Of a stretch of DNA of 64,000 bases, positions 45,591-58,190 are shown piece after piece. Location of the stretch: assembly GCA_963924555.1 (NCBI GenBank), contig OZ004582.1, forward strand, positions 1,860,001 through 1,924,000. Direction: 5' to 3'. The notes beneath the pieces were generated by a model. That model did no database searches. It was not told where the DNA came from and saw only the letters and a list, made by a program, of their open reading frames with translations. A program made the translations under genes and the position numbers. Every line of letters starts with the position of its first letter. Position 1 is the stretch's first letter. Source of the stretch: Crambe crambe (taxonomy: Eukaryota > Porifera > Demospongiae > Poecilosclerida > Crambeidae).

Positions 45591-46061
45591 TCTTTTTTTA
45601 TCTCAAATTCACCCCTCTTTACCCAAGATCTACCCCATCATCCAAGAGAATCATATTTTAGCATTTCTGCTCTTCATTATTACTCTCTTTTTGTACACTA
45701 AACAATCATGCTAATCTGTACTGCTGGATCGAGCGGAGACTCTCAAGAACGCTTCTTTGTCTCACATGCACCCAAACCGCAAGTGTCCGGAGTTAGCGTA
45801 ATAGGAAATTTCCGGTGGTCTCCGTTACACGCAGTGTCAGTTGACATCCAAACTAGCTAAGTACATAGTAAATCTCAAGAAGAGACAGCTCCTTCACAGC
45901 TGCTTCCAGTCCGGAGAAATCATCGCAAGTACAAAGAGCGTCCGGAGTTAGCACCACCTACCTCATTAGCTAGCTGCTCAATTTTCAGGGCCCAGATTTT
46001 TACCCTTGGCATTATCCTAGCTAGACAAGAGAGGCCAGTCTCATCAACACTTAGTGTAGCC
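45591..46061. other. No gene recognised; GTCCGGAGTTAGC duplicated
   Basis: The word gtccggagttagc occurs at about 45,788 and 45,940 in a slightly GC-rich stretch. It may be the leader of the element whose small open frame follows. Confidence 0.4.
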
Positions 46062-46226
46062 ATGTCCTCTTCTTTGAAAAATGAGACTATCAACCCCTTT
46101 GTGGATGAGGATGAGAGATCTGGATTATTAGCGGGGGACGAACCGTCGGAGGAGGAGCCTCCACCAGCGAAGAAGGCCAAGATTTCTGTATCCTCAGAGA
46201 CAGGGAAGATCCTCAATCTTGCTTAA
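46062..46226 (+). CDS. Small acidic ORF with NLS-like motif
   Basis: 54 codons begin MSSSLKNETINPFVDEDERS and include EPSEEEPPPAKKAKI before a stop. The acidic stretch and the basic cluster KKAK look like a nuclear protein N-terminus. It could be the first part of the DIRS-like element whose later part starts at 48.7 kb, with the Mutator-like gene inserted between, but nothing proves this. Confidence 0.3.
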   Translation: MSSSLKNETINPFVDEDERSGLLAGDEPSEEEPPPAKKAKISVSSETGKILNLA

Positions 46227-46287
46227 ATCGGCTATGACTTATGACAGATCTGGCTTAATGAGGGTTCACTAAAGGCAAAGGAGGCAG

Positions 46288-48648
46288 TTACATCAGCAAT
46301 TGCTCTTTAGTTCTCTCCGTTTGTAATCCACCTTGTGCTTTAGCATGGAATTTGCTGTTTCTGCTGAACTGAGCAGGGGGTGACCCAAGCCCACACTCTT
46401 CTCTAACTGGTCGAATCATAGAATTTCGAATCACAGGCACTTTGTATGTAGTGAACCAAGTAATGAAGCCCTCCATATTGGATGTGCTGGTAACATTGCA
46501 ATTTCTCCATTTAGAAATGACACTCCACCTTTGCATCGAAATCATCTGTGTTAAGCCATTTACATACACAGATTCAACTTGGTTGCCAAATGTGTTGGTG
46601 AGAATTTCAATTGATACCTGTGCTGGGATGTTGCATTCACGAAGCTTATCCTTCATATTGCGACGGACATGTAAAAAACAGGTAAGGTGTTGGGCAAATC
46701 CAAATTCGTGTTTGAATGCATCAATTAGAGCTTGCTCTCCATCAGTGCCAATTACTCGGACACCTTCCAATTCTCTACACTGACCAATCAATGTTGAAGC
46801 AAAGAAAACATATGCCTGAAAGTTTTTCTTGAAATGAATGCATGCTGAACACAGGTGACCGCTTTGTTTGAAGAAAAAGATGATGTGAAGTGATTAAAGT
46901 TACATCGAAATCTCCCAGCGAAAATGTTGGGTCAACTGTTAGCACTGAAAATTCAAATTGTGACGTACAGAATCGTGCAAGATCTCGAAGTTGGGAATTT
47001 GTGGCTAGAACTATTGCTGGTTCAGGAGCTGCATTAACTGCTCGAACGAATCTGTGAGATGGATCATCTGAATAAGCTTGCTGCATAACTACAAACAGTA
47101 CATCTGCAGCTGCATCATGTGACAATCCAGCAGTTTTGGATATCCGTGAATGGAAAGATAGCTTTCTCTTAAAATTGGATACCTGCTTCTCATTCCGTGG
47201 CAGTAGACCAGGAGCAGAGGCACCAACAATACCACCTGCCTCGTATGAAATAGTAGATAGTGTGCTTTCAGGACCCTTCTCAAGGCACTCTTGCTTAATA
47301 CGTTCTTTGGTACTAGGCCACATAGGATAGAATGGTGTTGCAGCTTTTGAATTCCCATGTACTTTAACTGAAGGTGTAAAGCCAGGAGGTATCCGGTACA
47401 CCAGCAAACATAGATGATGAGGTGCATTAGAAGCATCTATATGAAAAAAGAGCATGATACTGAAAAATGACATGACCAAACCTAAGCTCAACCTCACATA
47501 TCCGGTTAGTACCCTGACTATCAAAATGTTCCTACATGTGTGATTTTTGGTGTTGTACTTATCATCTGAATTGGCTATATTCTGGCTACTATCCTTGTTG
47601 GATGGGTGTATACTGTGAAGCCGACGGAGGTAAACAATATCATTACCAGTAGCCCCAGCAGCCATTCTCTGTGTGTACTTTAAAGGCCACAGGATGACAT
47701 TCTTAATGTCATCAGGATGGCCAAGCTTTGTAATAAGTGCCAGTGTGCTAAGGCACCAGGGCTCACAATAACAGGAGTCACTTTCTTCATAATGTCCGGC
47801 TCTTTTAAAATGATCAAAATTTATATTCTAAACCTGGTACTAGATAATCATGTCTGATTGTGAGCCCTGAGGGAATGTGTACAATGAATGGCTATGAAGC
47901 AACTGCAGGGAAAAGTGGAGTGGTACTAGCAGAGCCACTCAAGTTCATTCTGTAGTGAGCTTAAAGATGCGACAGACATGCATTTCTGACTGCTTATTTG
48001 ATGGTGCAGAAAAGAGGCCGGGACATGGGCATATTAAATAACTGCTTCAGGCTAACCAAGAATCTGGCTTGAAACTTTCTTCCACACAAAGATTTTCTGC
48101 AAAGAAACAATAACAAAATTATGACTAAGCATAAATGTCCTTTTTGCACTCCCTGGATCCCACATGCAACACACAAATATAGGCATTCTTAGCATAAAAA
48201 TGGTGGGCATTATTTGGAATTATCTGCACACATAGTTGCTTTGTAGCAAACTACTGTCTGCAGAAACTCTTAGTAGTATGCCTGAAGTGTGCACCCAGGG
48301 GTTAAGCTTCAGGGTTTCTGTAGCAGGTCCAGGCACTTACCACCATTACTTGAACTGTTATCCAACTGCTTGATGACTGATCTAAGAAAACAAAGCTTCA
48401 AATAATATTGTGGGGCATGTCATTGTGACTCATAGACAGCTTGAAACAGCTTACCTATAGCGATCAGCCCTAAGAACTTTAAGTAGGGAGTCTGGCAGTT
48501 GAGTTGGTTCATCATCGGAGAGCAGCACAACACTGTCCGAATCAGTATCCAAAACAATTGGAGAAGTGCAGGATCCACTCATCCTATATGGCCTAGTAGC
48601 TGTACTATTACTAGCAGGCAAACACGCGCGGCAAACATGTGATATCAT
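46288..48648 (-). pseudogene. Mutator-like (MULE) transposase gene
   Basis: The first exon (48,648-48,452) starts MISHVCRACLPASN, is Ser/Asp-rich, and ends at gtaagc. A short exon encodes SVIKQLDNSSSNG (about 48,380-48,340). The main part (47,665-46,780) has IPPGFTPSVKVHGN, then the core with D in LTVDPTFSLGDFDVTLIT. The last frame (46,791-46,288) has D in GTDGEQALIDAF followed by CFLHVRRNMKDKL, the C..H motif found between the second Asp and the Glu in MULE transposases. Then come NMEGFITWF and GLGSPPAQFS. The expected catalytic-Glu block after AQFS is not present, so the C-terminus is lost. Frame changes separate the core and last frame near 46,790. The frame shows large intact stretches, so it is a fairly young relic. 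No terminal repeats were found. Confidence 0.7.
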
Positions 48649-48699
48649 AATCTATTTGAACGAAAAATATGAAAAATTGCAAGGTCAGAGGTCAGTCCA

Positions 48700-50200
48700 G
48701 TAGTCCAGTCCAGTATTCCAGTCCAGTATTCCAATCCAGTGAATAGTGACTGCCAACCAAAACAAGAGCTGGAGTTCTTGGGTTTCGCTCCCCAAGGAGA
48801 AAGTGGCTCAGATCAAAGCGTATCAGCCAGGAGCTTGGCAAGATTCTGTCAGCAGCCATCCTTGCGATTCACCCGGCACCGCTCCATTACCGGAGTTTGC
48901 AGGTGTCAAGGCCTTCTGCAAGCAAAAGAAGGTGAAGTCTGTCCTGCTGAAGACACATACCACAGTAGTTGCTTATGTCAACAGGATGGGTGGAACCAAG
49001 TCTCCCCTGCTGTGTCAGTTAGCGAAAGAGCTGTGGCAGTGGTGCCTGTCCGAGGACATCAAGCTGAAGGCATTGAGAGATCGTTCAGATTGGATTCTGG
49101 ATGCAGAGCTATTCCAGATGATAGACGACAAGTGGGGGCCATTACAAGTCGATCATTTTGCAACAAGGTTCTCAGCTCGTCTCCCCAGTTTTTAAAGCTG
49201 GAGACCAGATCTTTTGGGCGAGGGCATGGATGCCTTCGTACAGGACTGGAGTACCAGTTTGGGTTACGCAAACCCCCCTTGGTGTCTAATTGCCAGAGTG
49301 CTTCAAAAAGCACTAGTGATCATTGTACCACTATGGTCATCCCAAGCATGGTTTCCACAATGCAACCAATTGCAAGGTCTCAGGCAAGCAGACAGAATTT
49401 CAGAGGAAGCTATCAAGCTTATCCTTGCATCCTGGCGGATGCAAATTACAAGGGTGCGAATCCCTTTAATTCTCATCTTAGGCTTCCTAGCCACAGAATT
49501 TGGTGAAGGCAAGCAGTACAGATCATTGAACTGCTTCAGATCAGCAATTTCATCAGCCCACCTTCCAGTTGACGGTTGGTTTGTCGGCTCTTAAAAGGTG
49601 TGTTCAACTCACGACTACCTCAGCCAAGATACGAGGGCACATGGGATGTAACAAGAGTGCAGAGAAAAGGGAGGAAACAGCAAGCTGAATTTGAAAGAGC
49701 TTACTATGAAGTTGGCTATGCAGGACTGGCTAGGCTGACAGTAGCAGGAGTGTGATACATCCCAGAAGGAGTCGAGTTGATCCCTAAAGGTTCAGCCAAG
49801 CAGGCCAGACCTTGTAAGCAGCAAGCCCAGAAGCCAATTATATGTCGCTTGAGGGCATATTTGGAGGCTACTTCTAAAGTCAGATTGTCGCCTGAGTTAT
49901 TTTTGTCTTTTAAAGCTCCTGTGACATCATCATCAATTGCAAGGTGGATTAAGGTGACCTTGGGAGAATGTGATATTGATACAGCAGTCTTTTCAGCACA
50001 TTCAACTAGAGGAGCGTCATCGACAAAAGCAGCAATGGCTGGTCTGTCGGTGGAGCAAGTTCTGGCTAGAGCAGGCTGGACTTCGAAAGATACATTCTGC
50101 AGGCATTATTATCGACCTCCGGCAGAGGCAGTGTCAGCAGTGGCTTACGGACAAGCAGTCCTAATGGAGTCTACAAACATGCAAAGGACATGCTGATTGA
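48700..50200 (+). mobile_element. DIRS-like tyrosine-recombinase retrotransposon fossil
   Basis: The plus strand has RNase-H sequence (VVAYVNRMGGTKSPLLCQLA, ELWQWCL), then the conserved DIRS block DKWGPLQVDHFATRFSARL with ANPPWCLI. A tyrosine-recombinase C-terminus follows (ELFLSFKAPVTSSSIARWI, FSAHSTRGASSTKAA, WTSKDTFCRHYY). This is the DIRS order of RT-RH-YR with the RT missing. It looks broken at a few points. The recombinase part is well preserved, suggesting moderate age. Confidence 0.85.
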
Positions 50201-50411
50201 GCCCAAGCCCTCCGAAATATCTTGTATGAGGAGGGCGAGGGCGAGAGTAGCATGTCCTTCCCACTCCCGTGAAGCAAACAATCATTATTGTGCACTCCCA
50301 TTGATCTTTATAGTTTCAAGGATTGATTGTGGTTCAGTTGCCAAGGCAACCTTAGCCATCCATAGATTATTATTGAAGGCAGCATTATTTTGATTTTTGT
50401 TGACAGTAGCT

Positions 50412-50929
50412 ACAGACTAACCCTACATGGCCCTTTTATTTAGCATAATTTTTTCCCTTTCACTTGTTTGTTTACTTTTTATACGACCTTTGAATATTGT
50501 TTTCAAGTAAAAATTAATTGATAGCTGGTTGGCATATGCGTATGTGCACGTGATAGTAACAGACGTGCGCGCATGACAAATGATGTCATTTTTAAATAGC
50601 TGACATAGTTATAATGAAAAGTCGTTTGATATGAGTGATTATTTTGAAGGGTGTAACGATAGTAAAAGCACATTATGTGGTTATAACTACACAAGTTGAT
50701 ATGAATTTCATTGTCGTATGTGAAAGGATCATGGAGTTACAGCCGTCAAAGAAGATGAATCTGATGATGATGAACGAATCATAAAAATTTTAGATTTAGG
50801 CGGCGGCTGATATAAGAAGTTTAGTTGAGCCTGTACCAAGAATAGAAGAGTCCAGTTTGTATTGTTCTAAAGAGAGAAGCCATGCCCATTCCTAAATAGA
50901 GCTACATAGAGTGCTACCACACTCTCTGA
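50412..50929 (+). repeat. Dispersed repeat R1, copy 2
   Basis: Homologous to 31,982-32,437. It ends in the full hairpin gagtgctaccacactctctga, with T as the next base, matching the hairpin ends at 29,605 and (reverse) 52,904 and 53,124. Non-coding. It abuts the DIRS-like fossil on the left. Confidence 0.85.
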
Positions 50930-51309
50930 TAATTCATAAGCATATGTAGAAGCTAGCGTGTTTGACCTACCCAAAAGCTCCTCGGGTGCCGCTCATAAAG
51001 CTCTCCAAAGAAATAAGCTAAAAACCAAAGCATAAGTGTTTTTTAGAAAGTGGGCATGGTTATAGATTGACTGGCTGGTATTGATCGGTTGACACAGCTG
51101 TTTCATTCCAGACATTTAAGGATAATCAAATTAATTGCGGTACTGCAATGTCCACCCACGCATTTCACAATTAAATTCTTTTTAGCAATGTCCACCCACG
51201 AGCAACTGTCCTATAGTGCACTAGTATTTGTTGCTACATTTTTTCCCTTAAGAGATACCAGGCGATCAAAACTAACAATGATCTTGTGTAAAAATAATGT
51301 ACACACAGC
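50930..51309. other. No gene recognised
   Basis: The phrase aatgtccacccacg occurs at 51,149 and 51,188, an imperfect 39-bp-period duplication. No coding motif. Confidence 0.5.
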
Positions 51310-51830
51310 AGCTACACTTTGTCTTTGATGATGGATGGTCCATCTTCTCCTCCTCAGGATATGTGGGGAGTCTGTTGTGAAACAGGCTTGATGTACGAGC
51401 TGATGAATCCAGGTATTTTGCTCTGATGAAGAGAGAGAGCTCCACAACCACTTTCACTCCCTTTCATTGGATACCACATAGTGAACCTCACTGCAGAGTA
51501 AGAAAAATGAATATCATATACACACACGTACATATTAGATCTGTGAACATTTTGCATCACATCACAGAGGAGGTCGCCCTCCTAAATCTCGAAAGAGAGG
51601 CCGATCTAGCAGTGATAGCAAGGAGAGTATTCTCAAGACTATAGCCAATGCTGAGTCACCCACAGGCATCAAACCTCTCTATCTTGGGGATTACATCTTT
51701 CCTTCTGGCACACACTTCACTAGAGTGGACCTCGAGTGTCCCATCTGTTCCACCATCTTTTTCAAACCCATCCAACTCCTTCCCTGCTAACAACTTGTGT
51801 TCTGATTGTTGCAGAAGGTGGATAAAGACC
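51310..51830 (+). pseudogene. RING exon, same mobile family as 17-19.5 kb
   Basis: After an acceptor near 51,565 the frame reads GGRPPKSRKRGRSSSDSK, then GIKPLYLGDYIF and a RING start, LECPICSTIFFKPIQLLPC. The next cysteines, NLCSDCCRRWIK, lie just past a small frame change. The order C..C ... C ... C..C and the GRP-rich lead-in match the N-terminal part of the broken RING gene family at 17.0-19.5 kb. A possible first exon, MMDGPSSPPQDMWGVCCETG, starts near 51,329. The rest of the gene is not present downstream. Confidence 0.5.
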
Positions 51831-52036
51831 ATGAACCATGTGAGGAATCTTGTCAGTGGTGTACTTGAACAAGGAAGAGAGGCAGAAACTGCTTCACGGT
51901 GCCGGATTCACACTTGACATCCCTCCCGAGCACAGACCCAGGTCTGCCATGGAGCAAACTACATCATATTTGGAGGCACAATATCAACTAGTTTACATGG
52001 GTCTACCTTTTTATCCCATTTCCATCCTTCTTGTTT

Positions 52037-52616
52037 TTTGAGCAGTGGTCATCCCTACATCTTTTTTTCATTTCACAAAATGCTTTTTCCCTTATAATAA
52101 TAATAATAGAGAAGAAGATCTTGGTCTGCACAATGTTGTTGGCTGGATAAAGTGGGGGAACTAGAATTTCACTTTTGTATTAGTCTATAGGCGGCGTGCG
52201 CAGCCGTCTGTGTCATCCCTACAATGAGAGTGCTACCGATTAGTGGAAGCCATCTTTTCTATAATACGCATACGCATGTATTTGATATTCAATTATTCGA
52301 AATTATAATATCTCCAGCTAGCTAGCTAGATAACTACTGTATCAACTCGGGGATTTAGATTCACCACGGTAGACTCTATTTCAGCATCTTCGACCTCCAA
52401 GTATAGCTCAACAATAACATCACCTTGACTCGTTGATAATGATTGGGCTGGTATGCTATTGGAGGACTATTTTTCTTTCATCTGTCTCTGCATACACATA
52501 GAAGAATGAACTCTATACATAGCTAAAACCATAAAAGAGAGGAAAAAAGACCAGGAACAAGTAAGAAAAAAAATCATTTCGTGAAATAAAAAAAGATGCA
52601 GGGATGACCACTGCTC
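52037..52616. mobile_element. MITE with about 45-bp inverted repeats
   Basis: Left ttgagcagtggtcatcccta...ctttttttcatttcacaaaatg (52,037-52,082) pairs with right catttcgtgaaat...gcagggatgaccactgctcaa (52,570-52,616). About 580 bp long and non-coding. The CAGTGGTCATCCCT terminus would suit a hAT relative, but I could not confirm a target duplication. Confidence 0.7.
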
Positions 52617-54139
52617 AACATAGCTCAGGAGATGTCCAGTTCTCCTTGTGACTGCAACCTGTGTGCTTTCCAGGTTGTGTCAAAATGGAACAGCGACGAT
52701 TTTAGCGTGGCAAATAAGCTGTTACCTAAGGGATGTTTTAATTTTGTGGTGAATAAGAAACTAATTAGCCAGATAAAGAAGTAATAGGCAATTATACCGT
52801 ATTTTTTACTCTTGATATATTAAAAACCTGATAAAATACACCAAAATATCACCAATAAGTTATAGTGTGCTATAAAGTGCAAAATTACCTGCCTGTTTGC
52901 TTATCAGAGAGTGCGCTAGCACTCTCTAAGTAGGGATGGCGGGTCAAAGGTCATAAGACTGTATAAACTAAAAACTCTTCTTTCTCTTCTACCCTTACTC
53001 TACAGGTTCTCAGAAGGCTACAGTGAATTATTATATCTACAGAGAATGTTCAAAAGCCAAAAATTCATTTGCTAACATAAGAAAAAAACGAGTTCTAAAA
53101 TTGACTTTTGTTCTATTTCTTTATCAGAGAGTGCATTAGCACTATCTAAGTAGGGATGGCAGGTCAAAGGTTATAATACTGTATAAACTAAAAACTCTTC
53201 TTTCTCTTCTACCCTTATTCCACAGGTCTCACAAGTCCTGACCCTATCCCTACATCTACACAGAAGACAGGACAATGTTCAATAATCTAAAATTCATTCT
53301 ATAACATTTCAAAAAAACGATTACAAAAATTGACTTTTGTTCTATTATTTAACATAATAATAATCTAATAATAAATAAGATCGACGTACTGACTAACTGA
53401 TATAGTCATCAGAATTCTGTTCAGGCAATCTGTTAGAGCGGCACCTAGAGGCTGATCTTTTGCTATTAGTTTTCACTACAGTTCTATTTCACAATTCAAT
53501 GATATCGGTAGCACTCAGAACACTAGCTAATCTTTCTTCGCCATTTAAGGGGCGGGGCCACATAGGTGCGCGCTAGCTAGAGCTTCGTATACTTTAGCTA
53601 GCTATTTCTTCTGGTCACATGGTGTTTCAGTCATTCCTCAGTACAGATTCTCATCCTACACATAGTCAGTTCTTAGATCTGTGTAGTTTGTTCACTTCAC
53701 CATGCCAGTGCCTCCAACCTGTCAGTGTGAACTTTGATTTCAGGCTCCCATTTTCTCTGGCTAAGCTACAGTTCTTCGTTACTATCTATCCCAGTCAGAT
53801 GGTGTTTATGCTCATCCTAGATGGCTCTATGTAGTCTGCTCACTTCATCGTGCCAGTGTGTGCACCTCCAACATGTCAACTTTGATTTCAGTATAAAATG
53901 TCATGAATTCAAGCACTTAATGCTATAATGTGAAATGTATAAGTTAAATTTCTTGAGTAGTTTTCAGTAAAACTACTTTAGGAATCTGCCATGCACATCA
54001 TTGTTGATAAGAGGAAGATAATAAATAGGTTATGTTATGAATTTCTTTAGCTATCTAATTACAAAGAAAAAGAATGGAAACAAGTGAGTGCAAAAAATTT
54101 CTTCTAAATAAAAAGTAAAGTGGTGGCTGAGGACTCCAA

Positions 54140-54305
54140 AAAGTGGGGGGGAGGGAGGAAGCTCACTGATTGTGTGGCCATAGGCAACAGTGAGTGGGAG
54201 GGAGATGTGCCCCCTCTCGTGCGGAGCGCAAAAGAAAATTTTACTTTTTTTTATTAGGGAGGGGATTACATTTCAGGGGGGGGGGAAGCTCCCCCCCCCC
54301 CTGTT
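54140..54305. repeat. G-run and C-run patch
   Basis: Several G tracts (gtgggggggagggagg, gggagggaga, and a run of about 12 G) are followed by aagctt-like centre and a run of about 12 C at 54,276-54,301, making a G/C hairpin. It could form a quadruplex or cause polymerase slippage. Confidence 0.7.
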
Positions 54306-55411
54306 TCTCATCAGCTTCATAATAGAGAGACTAATTGTGAGAAATTTGTGACAGATGCTCAAGTAAGGGCAACAAAAAACACTAGCTAGTTAGCAGCTTT
54401 ATGTAGACCAAGTTAGCTAGGCTGGCTAGCTATTAAATATACCTAGCTAAATAACTCAGTGCAACTGGAAAGTCCTTGTGTTTTTGTTTTTGTTTTTGCA
54501 CACAGCATTGGATTTTTCATATTTTTGTGATAAGAAACAGGTTTGGCCTAATGTGCAACATCATTTGTGACTTGAAACGATGCAGTCACTAATCATTAGT
54601 GACTAGACAGTAGAGTTTATTGCTGCAGTTAGTCAATTATATAATCAAGGCTGTAGCCAGAAGATAAATATAGAGGAGGCAAGACTATCCGCTTGCGCGC
54701 GGGAAAATTTTTCAAAATCACGCCCACTTTTATTAACCACACCCCATTTTCAAGTGTGAATTATTGCCGACATCATAAATTGTGCATTAATTTTAAAGTT
54801 ACTGTAAATCAGTGTCTGAGTCAAAAATAAGATCGACGCCCTGACTTACTGGCTATAGTTATAAAAATTCTGTTCGGGCCATCCCTTAGAGCGGCACCTA
54901 GAGGCTGATCTTTTGCTATTAGTTTTGACTACAGTTCGATTTCACAATTCAGTGATATCGGCAGCACTCAGAACACTAGCTACGCCATTTCTTTTGAAGG
55001 GGCAGGGCCGCGTAGAAATCGAGCTACAGCTGTTTAGTTAGCTATTTGTTCTGGTCAGATGGTGCTTCAGTCACAGATTCTTCACCATGCCAGTGCCTCC
55101 AACCTGTCAGATGATGTTCCAGCCACTCCTCAGTATAGATGGCATGCTCATCCTACATTACTCTGCTCACTTCACCATGCCAGTGTGTTTGCCTACAACC
55201 TCATTTCAGCCCATCTTAATACCATGACTGTTTTGTTAGTAGCTAATGCTATTAAGTTTACCTAAATTTCTTGAAAATTCCAATAAAAATATTGAGGAAT
55301 CAGTATGGTTGGAGCCTCTGCCATGCACATGTTATTTATCTACATTGCTATTGCTGTATAAATTCAATCATACACAAATTTTGTTATAAATAGCTAATTC
55401 TTGATCACCAG

Positions 55412-55485
55412 TAGTCTCGTGAGCCAGCCGTATTTTTTTCCTGACCGGACTGTATATGGAATATTCAGGCTGGCTCGCGAGACTA
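55412..55485. mobile_element. Tiny TIR element (74 bp)
   Basis: tagtctcgtgagccagcc at the left and ggctggctcgcgagacta at the right form 18-bp inverted repeats with one mismatch around a 38-bp centre. The same tctcgcgagcc word appears alone at 10,473, suggesting a dispersed family. Confidence 0.7.
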
Positions 55486-56999
55486 GATCACCAGTGCTAT
55501 GTATACTGGCTATAGTCATCAAAATTCTGCTTTGGCCATCTGTTTGCTATTAGTTTTGACTAAGGCTCTACTTCACTATTCGAGCACTAGGAACACTAGC
55601 TAATCTTTCGACGCCATTTTGAAGTGCACGTCGGTAGGGGGCGGGGCCACGTAAGCTTCCTATATAGCTAAGCTTTTAATCGTTTAGCTAGCTGCTGTTG
55701 CTGTAAAGTTTTAATAGACAAAACTTAAATAGCTAAACAAATTCTTCAACCAGAGACTGTGTATGTACCTACAAAAGAAAAAGATAAGGTTTATGTAGAG
55801 CTGACTTTGTATAGTACTGTACTGTAGCCTCCCTCATTCAACTTCAAGCACTAAGAAAAAGGATAGAAATAAGTGAGCGTAAAAAATTTCTTCAAATAAA
55901 AAGGTTAAGTAGGGATAGCCTAAAATCTAGCTGGGCTATCTATAATTAATGTGCTGCAGCCTTGTATGAAAATAATCTTTGCGATATTACCTCATAAAAG
56001 GGGTGGGGCAATTAATAGCAGTTCTCCTCATATAACACCTGCACAGGATGTGGCCATTTGATGGCATATCCTATACCAAATATGCACAGCCACTGCATAA
56101 ACTCCCCATACTCCTCCCTCAAGCAAGACATACGTACCATCTCAATAATTATTTCAGTGATCACATACGTAACAATTAGCTAATGCTGTTCACTTTTAAA
56201 ATGTTCACTCCTTTCAGTACTCCATTACACTGCAGATGATCATCCTCCTCCCTGAACGGAATGAAATACTATAAAATTTGATCATTAAATAAATTTAGTT
56301 CAATTAAGGAAGCATTAGCTATACCTTTAGTGTCTATCAATTTTCATAATCACAAAGAAAAAGAATGCAAACAAGTGAATGCAAAAAATTTCTTCGAAAT
56401 AAATGTGAACTGCATGCAAGAGAGTGAACTTAGTGAAGTGACCCCTTACCCATCATCAAGTACAAGATACTATTCCTACTTCACTCCCATGATCAAGGAA
56501 TAGTATCTCGTACTTGATGATGGGTAAGGGGTCACTTTACTAAGTTTACTCTCTTGCATGCAGTTATAATACATATTCAGTACTTGGTTTATATAATGAA
56601 GCTGCAGTTATAATAGCTATATGTGCTAAATTTGTGGCCATCCCTACTTTACATTTACACAACTCACTCTGATGCAGTTATAGAGTAGTCAACAAATTGT
56701 GGAGGTTTCTCTGATACATCTGTTGTTGTGTTGATGTGAACCTACATTCTTTTGATTCTCACTTAATCCACGCACCCTTGATTTATAAACACTCCTTGTG
56801 TGATCTCAACATCACTTCCAAAATCTCACTTTGAAGTTTTTTTTGTGTTGCAATATCTATCTGGTTTTTCGTATTACTTTGTCATATCTCTATAGTTTTG
56901 TTCTGTCATCTTGAGCATCAGAAGTTAGTTAGCTATACTTGCTAATCTCGCTAGCTAGTTAATTCTCGTAGCTACTGGGAGAGGGCTCATACATATTAT

Positions 57000-58190
57000 T
57001 ATGGTCCTTCGAGCCGGATAGTTGATAGATAGCTACAGCATCAGCATAGACCTAATTCTCTGGTTCTCTCTCAGAAGTCCACATTTACTATTATCGTTAG
57101 CTAGTTTATCGCTAGCTGTAGTCCTATTTGAATTTCGTTCTCTTGAATCGCCTACCAACCATGAGCAATCCAGATGCTACAATCTACAAAGGAGAAGAGG
57201 TGTTGTGAGAGCCTCAATCACCCGCATTACCAACCGACTCAGGGAACTCGAAGGCAAAGCAGATCAACCAACTACTCTCGACATTGCTCAGCGAATGCTG
57301 CAAAAATTAGATACACTCGAAGCTGAGTTCAAAACTCATCATTATGCTTTAATTGACCTCATTGACGGCGACGATGACCTCCGGGAAGAACAAGAGCTGT
57401 TAGATCGTCACGACGATGAAATGTCCACTCTTGTTGTGCGGACCCAGCAGCTGATCACTGCTTGCAATTCATCATCCCACTCTGCAGCTCACAAGATAGC
57501 TTCTTGGAAGTTAAAACTTCTACAGTCTGGCCTCGCCTCATTGCATTCCATTACTGAGGAGACTACCGACATTTGTCTTCTTCAACAATATCAGGAACAA
57601 GCTGGCGATATCAAGAAGGAGCTTGGAGACTTCCGCAACCTATAGTTGTTCCTCGAGTCACCTGTGATTTACCATTACAACCCACTCCGATGGAAACATT
57701 TGGATGATATCACACTCTCTGCTTCGGACATCCTGGAAGAGTTGACATGCTTCTGGGCTTTGTTGAAGCCTTGATGCATGGCCGGCGAGCTGGTCCCTCG
57801 GGCACTCCCATGGAAACACTGTTTGGTTGGGTTCTTGCTGGAAAAACAAATGCTCACCCACAAGATTGCCACATTGCTTCCCACCATGCTTCCCTCATTT
57901 CTGGAGATGATCTCCTTTGTAAGTTTTGGGAGATTGAAGAAAATCCCAAGAACGACTCTCCTTTGTCTCCTGAAGAACGATCCACTTCAGGGACAACCAC
58001 ACTCGCACTGAGAATGGTAAATTTGTCGTCCCTATACCAAAGAAACCAGTTGAACACTCATTACGTTCAAGGAATCAATTCGGAGATTTCAATGCTGTTA
58101 TGCAGGAATATCTTGAAATGGATCATGCAGAAGTTGTTCCCACGGCAGACTTGCAAATGCCGCTGTCATAGTGTAGATTGTCCCCTCTAA
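57000..58190 (+). mobile_element. BEL/Pao LTR retrotransposon fossil D
   Basis: The leader tggtccttcgagccgga at 57,001 matches fossil A. A gag N-terminal region follows (RASITRITNRLRELEGKA, then helical sequence to about 57,640). Protease/RT-start sequence follows directly (HGRRAGPSGTPMETLFGWVL, GDDLLCKFWEIEE). The gag middle and most of the polymerase are missing. No paired LTRs were found. Broken; likely younger than fossil A, because longer frames remain. Confidence 0.8.

Larger units (their letters stand above)
52904..56660 (-). mobile_element. Palindromic hairpin-ended elements, nested copies B
   Basis: Reverse-orientation relatives of copy A (25.6-29.6 kb). Hairpin ends occur at 52,904 (tcagagagtgcgctagcac) and again at 53,124. 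The second appears to be inserted in the first at ATTA^TAAAGAAATAG, a site that is intact in copy A. The segment gatcgacg...gcggcacctagaggctgatc...ggggcggggcc recurs at about 53,380-53,560, 54,830-55,010 and in part at 55,500-55,650. The far end (55,850-56,640) matches the palindromic end of copy A, including the empty site for hAT B. Non-coding. Confidence 0.7.

Noticed and set aside
48739-49506. Plus-strand 255-residue frame
   Set aside because: It overlaps the DIRS RNase-H reading in another frame and has no motif; the shorter overlapping frame is the real one.
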